Source of the DNA: Algimonas ampicilliniresistens
GTDB taxonomy: Bacteria > Pseudomonadota > Alphaproteobacteria > Caulobacterales > Maricaulaceae
Assembly (NCBI RefSeq): GCF_030159955.1
Contig: NZ_BSNK01000002.1
Coordinates: forward strand, 186,001-250,000
DNA length: 64,000 bases
Direction of reading: 5' to 3'
Made by a program: the position numbers and the translations under genes. Below the pieces are notes generated by a model. That model searched no databases and was not told the origin of the DNA. It saw only the letters and a program-made list of their open reading frames with translations. Positions 63,934 to 64,000 of this stretch are shown here, piece by piece. Each line of letters starts with the position of its first letter. The first letter of the stretch is position 1.

Positions 63934-64000
63934 CCGTCCTTGAGCGTCACTTCGGCCAAACGCGGCAGTGTGCAGCGATGTGGTTCAGTCTCGACCCGCA
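63930..64000 (-). CDS. C-terminal end of an upstream reverse-strand gene
   Basis: The frame reading RVETEPHRCTLPRLAEVTLK and ending DG-TGA is open to the window edge, and its TGA overlaps the ATG of the diheme cytochrome (ATGA). That spacing indicates a co-transcribed partner. In known pairs the neighbour of this cytochrome is a parallel beta-helix repeat protein of the SO2929 family, so this may be its C-terminus; 22 residues are too few to decide. Confidence 0.5.
   Translation of the reverse strand, partial: RVETEPHRCTLPRLAEVTLKDG

Overview
The window reads as chromosomal DNA of an alphaproteobacterium, most likely of the Hyphomonadaceae/Maricaulales type. The clues are a ChpT-like histidine phosphotransferase (CckA-CtrA phosphorelay), an alanine dehydrogenase with a divergent Lrp-type regulator, a metal-dependent type KdsA, and a diheme cytochrome of the SO2930/HNE_0200 family. 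Coding density is high, overlaps of the ATGA type are frequent, and no rRNA, tRNA, CRISPR array, integrase or transposase was recognised.

Layout. 1-3797: end of a restriction-modification locus (C-terminus of a large helicase-like protein, N6-adenine methyltransferase, XamI-like endonuclease), followed by an unrecognised zinc-ribbon protein (4146-4985). 5131-25989: a copper-resistance island of about 21 kb. A CsoR-type repressor is divergent from 21 closely packed forward genes: CusF-like chaperones at both ends, CopA oxidase, CopB, CopC, CopD, YcnI and DUF411 proteins, a P1B ATPase, a CusCBA-type RND pump, and several less expected members (acyltransferase, channel-like protein, a CDF transporter lacking both transport-site aspartates, a glutaredoxin-MauE fusion, a 55-residue Cys-cluster protein). 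26407-32226: one giant reverse-strand RTX/cadherin/FG-GAP surface protein. 32584-39095: DEAD-box RNA helicase, a small membrane protein, and an SbcD/SbcC-like (YhaO/YhaN-like) nuclease-ATPase pair. 39100-48030: an ATP-grasp-like protein, lrp/ald, then KDO genes (kdsB, kdsD, kdsA) with a domain-swapped RibD-like protein, a histidine phosphatase, an EamA transporter and a TerC protein. 48153-54762: membrane-tethered LytTR and AraC regulators, each beside a peptidase-family gene, with a ynbE-ydbL pair between them. 54823-58042: chpT, an unknown protein, a receiver and a CheR-like methyltransferase. 58133-61655: pheS-pheT. 61652-64000: a small hydrophilic protein, a PhyH dioxygenase, a diheme cytochrome and the tail of one more gene.

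Working together. The copper island covers each compartment: CopA oxidises Cu(I) in the periplasm, the ATPase exports cytosolic copper, CusCBA moves periplasmic copper out, and CusF/CopC/YcnI/DUF411 proteins handle or buffer it. The CsoR-type repressor probably switches the block from a promoter whose -35/-10 spacer holds a partial palindrome. The KDO genes supply lipopolysaccharide core sugar. The chpT block may connect cell-cycle phosphorelay and chemotaxis-like modules, which is inference.

The most notable unexplained items are the CDF protein with a two-His site, the Cys-cluster small protein, the reversed RibD domain order beside kdsB, and the chpT-associated operon with degenerate CheY/CheR partners.
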